A stretch of DNA of 64,000 bases from Argyresthia goedartella (GCA_949825045.1 OX463836.1:14794329-14858328), one strand, 5' to 3'. Shown: positions 21,976 through 32,594, counted from the first letter of the stretch. Numbers and translations are program-made. The notes: a model not told the origin generated them from the letters alone.

Positions 21976-22195
21976 CTCTAGGTCATATCTTGTGCAGAGA
22001 ATCTCCCTCGCGGTGCAGCGTGGCAACGCGGCAAGTGTAATGGGGACCTTTGCATCGGATATGACGCGGGGCGGCCTATTTTCTCAGTTTTATGTTAATT
22101 TTGACTTTTTGATTTATATTTTATTAATTAATTTTTGACGAAGCTCAAGGCGGATACTTGACATTTTTATTTCTAATATTTCTTTAATTGTAATT

Positions 22196-22235
22196 TTGAA
22201 TACATTTTTATATAACAGAAAAGAGCTATTCGAAA
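22196..22235 (+). pseudogene. family A copy 3, right part
   Basis: Resumes the family-A sequence with ATTTTTATATAACAGAAAAG and AGCTATTCGA before losing similarity. With the left part it shows that element Z landed inside an older RT fragment. Confidence 0.7.
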
Positions 22236-22255
22236 CCCTATGGTATAGGATGAGT

Positions 22256-22295
22256 AGTAGTAGACCGGTAGACCGGTAGACCGGTAGACCGGTAG
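22256..22295. repeat. 8-bp tandem repeat
   Basis: Four to five units of AGACCGGT head to tail. Each unit contains the palindrome ACCGGT. Confidence 0.9.
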
Positions 22296-22400
22296 ATGAC
22301 ATCATTTCAAAATTTATTTTACAAATTAAAGTTCATGACATTGATGATAAATTAATATATAGTATTTTTGACATAATTATTGAATTAACATGAAAGAGTC

Positions 22401-22540
22401 ATCGTAGTGAAGAGAGTGAGTGTGTGTGGTGTGTTATCGTAGTGAAGAGAGTGAGTGTGTGTGGTGTGTTATCGTAGTGAAGAGAGTGAGTGTGTGTGGT
22501 GTGTTATCGTAGTGAAGAGAGTGAGTGTGTGTGGTGTGTA
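22401..22540. repeat. 35-bp tandem repeat, 4 copies
   Basis: Four identical units beginning ATCGTAGTGAAGAGAGTGAG and ending TGTGTGTGGTGTGTT; the last ends in TGTA. Starts are at 22401, 22436, 22471 and 22506. Confidence 0.95.
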
Positions 22541-22705
22541 ATAGAGAAGATGAGAAAATTAATGTTTGAATGTTTTTGTCTAGTTAGTAGTGAATGGATG
22601 TTTTGATTATGTTTATTTATTATTTTAAACATTCCTTTATTATATTGTTTAGATTGTAAATTATCAAGATATGTAAGGATCTCTTTTATTTGTATTATTT
22701 ATATA

Positions 22706-22732
22706 CATAGTCAGGTCATAAGTTCTGTCACA
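22706..22732 (+). repeat. maT left inverted repeat
   Basis: Outer end beginning CATAGTCAGGTCATAAGTTC, preceded by TA. Differs from the right end only at the third base. Confidence 0.9.
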
Positions 22733-22830
22733 TGTGCAATATGAAATAATTTAGACATGTTTATTATTTATGTAAACATTTATATAGCAAAATGAACTTA
22801 ATAAAACATAGATTCTTTTGGTAATAAAGT

Positions 22831-23871
22831 TTATTCAAAATGACCCCCGCGATTTTGAATACAGGCCTTTATTCTGCGCGGCCAGTCGTCTATCGCAGCA
22901 CGAACGAGGTCCATGTCAATATCGGCGGCTGCCTTAATCAAGGATGCCTTGAGTGACTCCAAATCAGGATGAGGCTTTGAGCAGGCCTTTTTCTCCAAGT
23001 GTTGCCATATCTTGTAATCTAACGGACTCAAATCTGGACTGGAGGAGGGCCAGTCTTCGTGACGGATGAAGTCGATTTCACGCGCCGCCAGCCAGTCTTG
23101 TGTGCTTTTCGCTCTATGAGCTGGCGCAGAATCTTGTTGGACTACCCAGTGCCTGTTATTAAACATGGTATGAGAAACAGGTTCCACAAGGTTCTTGAGG
23201 ACTGTATTTTGATACACAACTGCATTCGTTTTTACGCCTTTCTCACAAAAATGTACCTCAGTTAAGCCCCAATAAGAGACTCTCAACCAAACCATGAGCG
23301 AGGATGGAAAATGACCTCGTTGGACACGCGGAATACGGTTGCTCGCTTCTTCACTGCTGTGTGCGTACACCTTATCATTTTGTTTGTTGTAGCTCTCTTC
23401 CACGGTGAAAATTTTTTCATCCGAAAAAAGAATTTCCCGATGCTTTTTTCCCGCGTACCGCTTCAACAAAGCGCGGCATCTCTTCAGTCTCAGGTCCATT
23501 AAACGAGTGTCCAAACGATGTCCTGTTTTTCTTCGATATGCCCTAAGCCCTAAGTCTTCATTTAACACCCTTTTCACCGTGGTCCTGCTTAACCCCATCT
23601 GAAGGGCCAACAGTTTCTGCTTACGTATGGGATTTCTTTGAATTCGCGCCTTCACAGCTTTTATCACTGCTGGAGTCCTAACAGAGCGAGGACGACCACT
23701 TCTTGACCTGTCATCTACACTAGAGACTTCATTGTATCGTTTTATGGTACGATAAACGAATCTTTTGGTTATATTCAAATTTTTCAGTAAGTCGAAAATC
23801 TGAATTGGCGCGTAACCGCAACGATGCAAAGCAATAACTGCGACACGGTCTTCTTTAAGTTTCCACTCCAT
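22831..23871 (-). CDS. maT-type transposase, DD37D
   Basis: 346 residues from the ATG at 23871 (MEWKLKEDR). The frame is open for 30 codons further upstream, but that stretch is Phe/Glu-rich and unlike the family, so I prefer the internal start. Residues 1-50 and 65-105 form two helix-turn-helix units joined by the AT-hook-like GRPRS at 59-63. The catalytic triad is D151 in FSDEKIF, D247 in VVQQDSAPAH and D285 in LSPLDYKIW. D247 and D285 are separated by 37 residues, the spacing that defines maT elements, against 34 in mariner and Tc1. Length fits the family. One oddity is Leu in MVWLRVSYWGL, where Gly is usual. The enzyme would bind the inverted ends and insert at TA. Activity is inference. 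Confidence 0.93.
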   Translation of the reverse strand: MEWKLKEDRVAVIALHRCGYAPIQIFDLLKNLNITKRFVYRTIKRYNEVSSVDDRSRSGRPRSVRTPAVIKAVKARIQRNPIRKQKLLALQMGLSRTTVKRVLNEDLGLRAYRRKTGHRLDTRLMDLRLKRCRALLKRYAGKKHREILFSDEKIFTVEESYNKQNDKVYAHSSEEASNRIPRVQRGHFPSSLMVWLRVSYWGLTEVHFCEKGVKTNAVVYQNTVLKNLVEPVSHTMFNNRHWVVQQDSAPAHRAKSTQDWLAAREIDFIRHEDWPSSSPDLSPLDYKIWQHLEKKACSKPHPDLESLKASLIKAAADIDMDLVRAAIDDWPRRIKACIQNRGGHFE

Positions 23872-23987
23872 ATTTAAAAATGAGGAAAATTCTAAAAAGA
23901 ACATATTTTTATTTTCATGAAAAATTTGAAATTCGAATTCAATAAACTTTTTTGTGGCCAACGTTCTAAATTCAAAAGTTTTTATTG

Positions 23988-24014
23988 TGTGACAGAACTT
24001 ATGACCTGACTGTG
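23988..24014 (-). repeat. maT right inverted repeat
   Basis: Read in reverse it begins CACAGTCAGGTCATAAGTTC and is followed on the plus strand by TA. Confidence 0.9.
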
Positions 24015-24230
24015 TATTTATTTTGGGTATTTAGATAAAACCGTTAAGATGTTTTCAGTTTCCTCATATCTTAGGGATCTCGGCCATTTTTATACAGTTT
24101 TATTTTTATTTTCGAATAATGGCTTAGTGAAAAATTTACCGCATTTACTGATTTTATTGTAGAGATGAGGTCCAAGTAACTTGAAAAATCTTTGCATAAA
24201 GTTTGTACGCACTTTTTCGCTTTTTAGTTA

Positions 24231-25720
24231 TTACTGCTGCATCACTAGGTAAGAGATTACTGTGCTGTTTAAGTATAATGCTGTGTGTATGTGTAAAATG
24301 AAAGGTTTAAATGTGAAGACTTTCAATACTGCACGTTGAGGCCTCTCGACGCGCAAGAGTGTCGTCTTATGCGCGCCAGCCCAGCTAGTGATGCAGTAAC
24401 GTAACAGCGATTCTACAAGAGCCACGTAAATTCGTTTCATAAGCGATGTCTCTGCTACATGCCTGAGGCTCTTGAAAACATATATTAATTGTCTGATTTT
24501 CGAACTAAGTGCCTCAATGTGATGATGAAATTTCAGATTATTTAACTAATTAGTCTACTAACTAACTAGTTAGAATTCATGATTTGTTCCAGAAGCTTGG
24601 AGAGCGAGGGGAGAATAGAGATGGGCCTGTAGCATCCAACACGATCTCGGTCGCCTCCCTTATGCACTCTACAGAACTGCAAGAACTACAGATTGTTTGA
24701 GAGCATCAGGGAAGATACTCTTCTCCAAACATAAGTTAAAATGTAAGTTAGGATCGGGACAAACTCTTTTTTATGGGATTTTAAGACCTTACTTGAAATT
24801 TTGTCCCATCCGATTGAACTTTCGTTTTTTAGATTCATGATCAGTCCTTCAATGTCATAATTTTCAATTGGTAAAATTACAAATGAGTATGATTGAGAGT
24901 TGTTTTCTATTTTTATAGGGATTCGGTCTGATTGATTTGTTGTCTGTGCTAGATTTTTTCACACATTTATAAAATTATTATTAACTCGTTCTAAGGAAGA
25001 TAAGGATGAATCAAGAGTTGAGAGAAGTTCGAGGTTGGTCCTTTATTGAAGTGGTTGAAGAAATGGATTTAATAGCCTTCCAAAGCTATTTACTATTGTT
25101 GCCTGCTTGATTAAGTAACGACTTTTCAAATTCTCTCTTCAATTTCTTCAGCAAATTGTTACAGAAAGTCTTGTATCTGTTGTATGTTAGTTTTAGAGTT
25201 GCATTTTTTGGGTTGGAAATGGATTTTCTGTGTAATTCGTCACGATTTCTTAGACAGCGGAGGATTCCGGTAGTCATCCAAAGCTTAATAATGCGTTTCT
25301 TATTTGGGATTTTGCGAGTTTTTGTGTTTTTCTCGATAGCTCCTTGAAGAATACCTATGAACTCATTTATAGCGGCATTTGAATCCGGTAAGTCATAAAT
25401 AACTTCAAAATTACTTTTTCTGCTATGGTTTTTGTTAATTCCTCAGTGTCCAGAAAAGAGTCAAAATATCGAAATCGCCATCTACATGGTTTTGATTTTT
25501 TGTGCTTTATATCAAGACACAAAAGCACAGCTTTATGATCTGTTATAGAGAAGTGCATGGCCACCGTAACAGCTTCATTTCTAGACTTTAGGAGCAAATG
25601 GTCAAGGCGAGTATGGCTTAGAACCCTGATGGTGACAAAAGTATGTCCAGGTAGAAATTTAAAACGCGAAGACTCCTTAACCTCTTGAATACCACCGGCT
25701 AACGCCACTTTTCCGTTATA
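24231..25720 (-). pseudogene. non-LTR retrotransposon remnant with internal deletion
   Basis: Pieces of one element appear in order on the minus strand. At 25708-25367 is the end of an endonuclease-like domain (RLDHLLLKS, then SITDHKAVLLCL with the SDH-like Asp-His). At 25277-25086 is the basic linker between endonuclease and RT (GILRCLRNRDELHRKS). Near 24580-24660 is the RT start (GCYRPISILPSLSKLLEQ). At 24440-24231 is the RT tail (YVALVESLLRYCITSWAG). The catalytic palm with the Asp pair is missing between about 24560 and 24440, so an internal deletion has removed it. This is a different family from A, with its own tail motif. Confidence 0.7.
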
Positions 25721-25814
25721 GGTTTATGCTATGCCGTGCTATGTGCTAATAAATTTGATTACCATGGCATAAGTTTCAAAATTGCGACCCGTCCCAACCA
25801 CCTCCGGCTTTTGA

Positions 25815-26755
25815 GAGGTTAAGAGAACTTTTAAAGAAATTGATACACTAACTGTAGCTAGTCAATTTATTTTCGATAATACTACGCAAGAACATTTCAA
25901 ATTGATCGATAGCTGTAATATTAACCTAAGAAATAATCATAGACTGGTTGCGCCCGGTTTAGATGCGAAAGATAGCAATTCTTTCAAAGGTCAATGCATT
26001 CTCTACAGCTACAAGATACCTGCCTGCGGAGATTTTGAAATTGCTATTTGAGCAATTTAAAAACCGGTCAAGTGCAAGTCTAAATCGCGCACGAAGGGTT
26101 CCGTACCACCGTTCAATGGAAGCGATGGTGTGGAGTGAATAGTTTGGATTTTACACAGCAAAATATTGTTTACAAAGTTATTGGTGCGGTTACTTTCACA
26201 CTCCATGTACGTAACCAGGTGCATCCAAAAGTTTGTATGTGGTATTGAAAGAATTGTTGTATGGGAGCCCCCTTAAATATTTCTTTTATCCTGTTTTTTA
26301 GTATTTGTTGTTATAGCGGCAACAGAAATACATAATCTATGAAAATTTCAACTCTCTAGCTAGCTAGGTTCTTGAGATACAGCCTGGTGACAGACGGACG
26401 GACGGACGGACGGACGGACAGCGAAGTCTTAGTAATAGGGTCCCGTTTGGAACCCTTCGGGTACGGAACCCTAAAAACCATGTAAAAGCGACTTTGTCTA
26501 AAAAGGGATATCACAATGTTCAATATTACTTAAATGACGGAACTGTATGAGGGTAATCTAAATCAAGATAGAACTCGCTGCTAATAATTTTGTAATTATT
26601 TATAACAATTTATATAGTAATCTTTATATTAATTAAACACTACCAATTTTTAAAAGAGATCTAAATCTCCGCTCTTCTTCTCCCACAGTGGTTCAATGTA
26701 GAGAAGAGGCCAAAAATTACGACCGATTAGTAAGGAGAATTGGAACACATTTCTG
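25815..26755 (+). pseudogene. non-LTR RT fragment, family A copy 4, interrupted
   Basis: Degenerate family-A sequence from AGAGAACTTTTAAAGAAATTG to GAGCAATTTAAAAA, then again from ATGTAAAAGCGACTTTGTC to the 3' UTR near 26750 (GTTCAATGTAGAGAAGAGGC). Repeat D (26066-26471) is inserted between the halves. Several deletions and stops make it non-coding. Confidence 0.75.
26066..26471 (+). repeat. dispersed repeat D, full copy inserted in family A
   Basis: About 406 bp from GGTCAAGTGCAAGTC to GTACGGAACCC, flanked by TAAAAACC on both sides (26058-26065 and 26472-26479), a candidate 8-bp target duplication. Comparison with intact family-A copies fixes the insertion point precisely. It includes a (GACG)n stretch and GGCAACAGAAATACATAATC. 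It has no coding and no RNA polymerase III promoter that I can see. Confidence 0.8.
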
Positions 26756-27160
26756 TTTATATTATTATCATTATTTTAAAACCGTATATTTTTAAGCCCC
26801 GACGAAAAATAGGGATTTTAGAAGTATAAAGCGTATGTCTGTACTGGGACCCTCCCTAGCCTTCAAAAAAGTGAACTGATTTTAATTCGGTTTTCTAGAC
26901 TTCCCTGCAATTGTTCTTAGATTGTCTTGTTTTGTTGAAATCGGTTTATTAGTTCGAAAGTTACCAGCTTAACAAGGAATATCGGCTAAACGGGTGGACG
27001 GATTTTAATGCGGTTTTTGCAGCTGGCAGTAGACTTCACTGCGATGGTAGTTAGATATATTTTATTCAAAAGTTATCAGCCTAAATAGGAAATAAGTGAA
27101 CCAAATTTTAGTCGGGGCAGTTTTAAATTTATAGTTATATCGCTGTTCGTTATTATTTGA
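26756..27160. other. intergenic DNA
   Basis: Contains two loosely similar stretches (GGTTTTCTAGACTTCCCTGC and GGTTTTTGCAGCTGGCAGTAG, each followed by TTAG and AAGTTA). The same type of sequence recurs at 54180-54420 (GGTTTTCTGTAAATCTAGC). This looks like a low-copy dispersed repeat; nothing else was seen. Confidence 0.35.
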
Positions 27161-27167
27161 GACCTCG

Positions 27168-27232
27168 CTGTTACTGGTTCCCACGACATAGGGTATCCTA
27201 GTGTGGGGCCAGAAGCAATGTATGTACCTATA
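27168..27232 (+). repeat. SINE family T1, 3' fragment
   Basis: GTATCCTAGTGTGGGGCCAG followed by AAGCAATGTATGTA matches, in reverse, the 3' body of the T1 SINE at 55618-55803. Confidence 0.55.
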
Positions 27233-27554
27233 TAAAATGTTTATGTTAATGTTTATTTAGTTTAATCGTAACTTTGCCCCTACCAAACAACACATAGCGC
27301 CATTCGTTTTCCCATATAGAGTGCAGTAAATAAAAATAAGCTCGCCTTTAGACATATGTATTAAGTTTAGTGTTGTTTTAATAAATCCTGTCCATCCTAG
27401 GTTTTCTGGATGAAATATCTCGTTACATGCTTTAATGTATTGTTTTTTGTGCAATCAAGTATAAAGTAAGTTCTCTGTGTGTCTGCTGTTACGTGCAGTT
27501 AATTAAAAAAAAAGTTATTATATTACGAAAAATGTTAAGATCCGTTTGCTATCT

Positions 27555-27835
27555 TTGAATGAAAAATGGCTTATGTTTAAACGATTACCAAAACCGCACC
27601 TATTTTACTGCCAATCAATTCGAAATGACTGTATTTAAGTTTATGTTTTAAGTATTTTTTGTTGTTCTTACATGTTCAACCTAACACGAAGGATAAAGGG
27701 GGCATCGCTTCGCTCACCCCTTTTACCCTTCACCTAAGCTACCGCAGTATTTTGCCCTGATATATTTTAGTGTTCATTTATCCATTTTGGGTAGGAAAAA
27801 AATATTTTGGTGATCATTATATTTGTTGCCATGAA
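27555..27835 (+). repeat. dispersed repeat family B copy
   Basis: ATGGCTTATGTTTAAACGATT start, AAAGGGGGCATCGCTTCGCT centre and CGCAGTATTTTGCCCTGATA end, with an internal deletion relative to 640-960. Confidence 0.7.
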
Positions 27836-28334
27836 AAATTACTCAGACCTTAAACCTAGAATATTAATACATGTATATGCAAGTAAATGCATTTGACCCA
27901 GTTAAAGTCAAGTTGAACGTAAATTACGAAGGACTTTGCCGTTCGTTCCTTAACCTCGAACTTTTTAAGACAAGTTTTCAAGCGTATTGGGCCGATTCCG
28001 CTAGCATAATGACCGCACAAACACAATGACGCGACTATGACGATCAACTTTAGGTATCCATTATTTGATATGATTATTAATATTTTTCTGGCATCAATTA
28101 CCATAAAAGGATTATCCTAATGCCAAATAGATATTATAAAGCTAATTTAATTTAATTTATTTTGACATGTATTTACCATTATGGACGCTTGCGTCTGAAA
28201 TAAAGATTATTATTATAATTATCATTATTATTATTAATATCTAAAGTCGACCGTCGCTTCATTGTCACTGAACCGCCGTCATTGCCCTGCCGGAGTGGGG
28301 CTTCTGGCCGTAGTAGAACCAGTAACCTATTTAA
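27836..28334. other. AT-rich intergenic DNA
   Basis: Nothing supported. A (TTA)n tract at 28208-28237 follows GGACGCTTGCGTCTGAAATAAA, which may be the tail of a truncated retroelement. Confidence 0.35.
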
Positions 28335-28495
28335 AATAAAGGATCAAGTGCGAGTCGGACTCGCACACCAAGGGTTCCGTATGAAATGTATATGGAAAAA
28401 GTTTATCCATCACGGGAATCCAGTCTCGGAAATCAAATTGGTTTCATAGTGAAAGTTGTTCAGAATGATGTCCCTAACAACCCCCTAAAACATGA
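28335..28495 (+). repeat. repeat D variant, head
   Basis: GGATCAAGTGCGAGTCGGAC, then TCGCACACCAAGGGTTCCGT and CATAGTGAAAGTTGTTCAG, the head of the variant whose end is at 18720-18805. Confidence 0.5.
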
Positions 28496-28496
28496 C

Positions 28497-28620
28497 TACT
28501 TGTGTTGCGCCCAGTATACTAGGATAGGCCCCATACTAGGATAGCCTGTGCCGATTTCGTGGGAACTAGAAACAGTGACGTCACACACATAAACATCCAA
28601 GACCGGGATTTTATTATTCT
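28497..28620 (-). repeat. SINE family T1, 3' fragment
   Basis: In reverse it matches the T1 body (ACTAGGATAGCCTGTG, GAACTAGAAACAGTGACGTC, ACATAAACATCCAAGAC). Two short near-repeats of CATACTAGGATAG mark a small internal duplication. Confidence 0.55.
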
Positions 28621-29890
28621 TTGAATCATCACCAGACTTCACATTAATCATAGGCTGTTTACTTCCGTGTAGGCTGAATGAGTGAATAAGTGTGCCTAAA
28701 TCACGTGACCAAAAAAAAGCGTGCTTGCTTGTATGAGGATGTTTTGGATTCGACCTCATTTGTCTATTTGAAGCGGTCACTTGTCTGAACTGCGACGCAA
28801 AGCTGTTTTGGATTATATCTGGAAAAGCCCGTGCCCAGCAAAATTATGATATGAACTGAGTTGATGATGATGATGTTTAGGTAGCTTAAAGAGACGCACA
28901 ATTTTCTGGTCGTAAACTATGAGAAGCCTAAAAACGCGTATGCGAAGCCGTGCCTACGGGAAACTAGTATAAATTAAGTATGAATTAATATAATAGTTAA
29001 GTTATTGTACAGTTACATAGGAACATAATGCGATCCACAAGAGGTGGAAGAAGCATATGGACGTGGTCAGCACCGGGATTCTCCTATGTGACAGGTGAGA
29101 GTATCATTACTAGACCACGGAAACTCTTAGATACGTTTTCGATAGGGTGTGGATAGGGTCTCCACCGGTACGATATTCGTTCACCAAAAACATATTATTT
29201 TGTGATCAAACTACAAATTTGCAGTTTTCGGATTTCAACGTTATTTGTGCTATAAGACCTTGCTTTTTGCTAAATTTCATGATTCTAGGTCAACTGGAAG
29301 TACCCTACAGTTTTTGATTCCCTTGCGAATATCAAGCAAATTCAGCAAAATCGTGACATAAACGGCAGTATTTTTGATCGCCTTGACCTATATGTTTATT
29401 TATTCACAACTTCAAGAGACCACAGACTTGAGCAATTGATATTAGCTTCAACTTGATACCTTCACACGTTCCGAACAAAAAAGGTCTCAACAGACGTATA
29501 GACAGGCAGACAGGCAGAAATTTACAGGTTTCGGATTTTCCCTTTACCTTGCTTTTTTCAAAATTTTATGATCCTAGGTTAACCGGTCAACCTAGGATAG
29601 GTTTTGATTCCCTTGCGAGTTGTGGAGTCCCTAATTACTCATGGAAGTCTCCATATTCCTATTTATTATTAGAGAAACAAATATTGCCGTACACCATTTT
29701 CTTTATATACCAGTTGCCAAACTGACATAACATAACTGAGGGCGCGATATTTAATTGCCTCAGTCAACCGCTAATGCTTGCTTTAGAGTAGAAACAAAGG
29801 ATGTTATGCCTTTCTCGTTCTTTCAGCCATGTTTAGTGGAAGTGTGAGCAAGATAGACAAACGCTTTGATTAAATAATGGTCCTTATTTA
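28621..29890. other. intergenic DNA
   Basis: No gene seen. Around 29240-29300 and 29540-29610 two related stretches (CATGATTCTAGGTCAACTGG, ATGATCCTAGGTTAACCGG, both before TTTGATTCCCTTGCGA) indicate a duplicated dispersed repeat of about 70 bp. Confidence 0.35.
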
Positions 29891-29901
29891 CCGCCTTTTA
29901 C

Positions 29902-30106
29902 GCATCGGTCAAAATGTGTCCGCGTGACAGACTGGGGAATTTCGCATCGGTCAAAATGTGTCCGCGTGACAGACTAGGGAATTTTGCATCGGTCAAAATG
30001 TGTCCGCGTGACAGACTGGGGAATTTTGCATAGGTCAAAATGTGTCCGCGTGACAGACTAGGGAATTTTGCATCGGTCAAAATGTGTCCGCGTGACAGTC
30101 TAGCGG
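29902..30106. repeat. 42-bp minisatellite, 5 copies
   Basis: Unit is GCATCGGTCAAAATGTGTCC, then GCGTGACAGACTGGGGAATT and TT. Five units with few substitutions. Because 42 is a multiple of three, the minus strand is open through the whole array with a 14-residue repeat (KFPSLSRGHILTDA). No start, signal or flanking gene supports translation. Confidence 0.92.
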
Positions 30107-30409
30107 ACAATAGGAGACAATAAAATAATTGTAGCTACAATAAAAGTTAAACATTTGAGTTACCTTAAATTAACAAAAGAAAAACAAAACACAAAATACA
30201 CGAGTAGGTATCTCCACTAAATAATTATTGCTGTACTTCTTCACATAGCTTTTCTCCCCCTCAATTTTTAGAACTTAAAAAATATACTCAACATGTTGTT
30301 AAAAATTGAAAGTACATTCCTAATTATGTTAACACTCATTATTACCCATCATACTATCAACCTACCTAAGAATATAATAAGAATTTGATTCAAACTTAGC
30401 TTTTGTACA

Positions 30410-30990
30410 AAATAGTTGTGCGTTTGTTTTCATTATGCCTTTGTTAAAATATCTGCTAAATTTTCATTGGAACTAACATATTTACAATCATTTCTCGTTT
30501 ACTAAAGAACTCGTTTGATAAAATTATATTTTATATCGATATGCCTCTTACTACTTTCATTTGTCTCCAATAATTTTATCGCTTTTTGATTACCTACAAG
30601 TAACATTGAATTCGATGGACAGTTAAAATCTTGCAGCAAACCTTTTAACTAACTGTACAGACGCTACGGACTTTAATTAACTCTACAGACGCTAGAGCCG
30701 TAGCCAACAACATTTTGTTTCTTGCATAACCAGGCCAACAAATTGTTACCATAGAAGACTACAGAACCACTGTCGCTTTTCCTGGCTGTTGTGTCGCCAG
30801 CCCAGTCAGCGACAAATGCTAACCCGTTTATAAAAGAGAGATATCGATTTCGTTTGTTTTAGATAACGTAATACACGCTTTGCTGATTTCCATAATGATA
30901 TAGTCGGCTTGTCCAAAATTCTACTGAAAAAGGACACTGCAAAGCAAATAGTTACGACTTACAAAAAAGTTAATTTATAGAACCCTGCAA
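30410..30990 (-). pseudogene. Ty1/copia RT-RNase H remnant
   Basis: Read on the minus strand from 30990 downward, successive frames give FAVSFFSRILDKPT, then LWKSAKRVLRYLKQTK, the copia connection motif. Next come GLAFVADWAGDTTARKS, which is the RNase H start (ADWAGD), and GNNLLAWLCKKQN. Near 30530-30430 come KRHIDIKYNFIKRVL and YVSSNENLADILTKA, the copia C-terminus. Stops and shifts break it throughout. No LTRs were found next to it, so it is an old fragment. Confidence 0.75.
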
Positions 30991-32594
30991 CAAATGTTCC
31001 GCCCAAGGGAACTCAAATTTGAACTCAAAGTAACGCGGGATCCGGGAACAATTAAATTTAAGTTTCAATAATTTTCAGTAAAATATTTCACTTTCATTTT
31101 TATGTCTTATCCAATAATCCCAATATATTTAGAACACTACCGTATAGGTTCTATTTAAATCAATACAAACTTGAACCCTGCGTTTACAGTTGTCCAGAAA
31201 TAAATCAATTCAGTCCAGCCAGTCAAGTTGTTTCGCATAAAGGCACTAGCAAAATTTACGTTGATATATATTTAAAATTAATAAAATGAACCAAAATTTT
31301 AATCTTAATTATTTTATCTACACACGTATCATAAATCCTCTTTACTGCATCTAAAAATCGCACGTTAAGACCAGCATAATGTAAAAATATTTGGTAAAAA
31401 CTTATTTCTTATCTGAAAATTTGTACATTATGACCATAATGAGTAAATTTTCTACATATTATGACGTTCAAATTTTGAACGCCGACGCCCGCCTGCGTGC
31501 CGCCCCTAGTTTGTCTGTGAAGTTAGTACAACAGAATAAGCTAAACAACTGCAGAGATAAGATCAATGCCACAATGCCGGTCAAACATGCGGTTCCTGAA
31601 CACATCAAAGAGAGCTTATGATTTGTGTGTAGATAAACTAGTGTATGTAATTGTACATAATTAGTCATTAAAACTCTCGAGTGATATTATTATGAAAGTC
31701 GCCTTCGGCTCGTTTCATAAACCCAATCTCGAGTATTAATGCCTTCCATTATGTAGCAGTCACATAAACTACTATAAGCGTTTAATGAAGTATTCCTTTT
31801 ATTGTACCTTCTATATGAATGATAGTGTGAGACTAATTTGTAAAACTTTACTCAAATAATACAACTTGTTGGGCTGACGACGATGGCGTTAAAAATAAAA
31901 ATAAAAAAATGAAAATTTAAAAGTATCAGCATTTAGGATGAATTCTTATCAGATAATCATCAAAAAAAAGATAAAAGAAACGTCAAATAATGGATAGCTA
32001 AGGTCGACCTCCATGGGCACGACATTGTTATTGAGTCGTCATTTCGTTAGTAGAATCAAGGCCTAGTATAGAAACGAGGTTGTGTACTCTTATGAGGTCC
32101 TTCTTGCAGTACATTTAAAATGAAATAGACCCTGTGCGATAGTAATAAGGACCGATATTACGGTATGATTTAATGATACAGCTAGGCTATAGCAAGTCCT
32201 CAAGGGTCAATGTTTTTACTATCTACTACGAGTACAGCAAGATGCAAGCCCAGGCAAGGTTCCTTGGCCTCTGAGCCAGCAGTCATCTCTCTCTCTCTCG
32301 TCCATGCATGTATCTTTATTACCTATGAGCCAATACATCCTCCAAGCGGCATTCAGAGGCCAACACAATTGGCGGTACGTTGTACCTTTGGAGATTCGGC
32401 CAACTTCAACTGCACATTAGAAATACAGCAGGCTAATGATATCAGGGCGAAGTGGTAGGTCAGGGTATATGCGCGTATAAGTAATATGCTAAGGCGTTCG
32501 TGGCAGGTTGACTTGACATGAAATAGTTTCTGACCAATCCAGAAACAGATTAATAGTTTGCATTCGGTATTTTTGATCTGCGATTAAATACGAG
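30991..32594. other. AT-rich intergenic DNA
   Basis: Open frames of 76 and 82 codons (31391-31621 and 32210-32458) show no domain, signal peptide or repeat similarity, and I treat them as chance. A palindromic stretch near 31675-31735 (CTCTCGAGTGATATTATTATG, reverse-matched by ATAATAC/CTCGAGTATTAATG) is imperfect. Confidence 0.35.

Larger units (their letters stand above)
20151..22195 (+). mobile_element. retroelement Z, truncated, inserted in family A copy 3
   Basis: About 2 kb bounded by the direct repeat ATTTTTATAT (last bases at about 20150 and from about 22196), which duplicates the family-A target. It encodes RT pieces and a C-terminal Cys/His plus WDAT domain, all with stops. A second copy of the family, better preserved but shorter, is at 51436-52590 on the minus strand. 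The RT has QQGDPLG and WYLDDGTIGG. I cannot assign a named clade. Confidence 0.65.
22706..24014 (-). mobile_element. maT-type mariner transposon, apparently complete
   Basis: 1309 bp with matching inverted ends of about 27 bp that differ at one base: CATAGTCAGGTCATAAG on the left, CACAGTCAGGTCATAAG when the right end is read in reverse, both continuing TTCTGTCACA. Both ends are flanked by TA (22704-22705 and 24015-24016), the Tc1/mariner target duplication. A single transposase frame fills the interior on the minus strand with no stop or frameshift. This is the only mobile element in the window that looks able to encode its full protein. Confidence 0.92.

Noticed and set aside
31391..31621. 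76-codon open frame
   Set aside because: No recognised motif, no splice or repeat support, AT-rich context; chance length.
32210..32458. 82-codon open frame with a hydrophobic start
   Set aside because: No clear signal peptide or domain and no flanking exon structure that I could extend.
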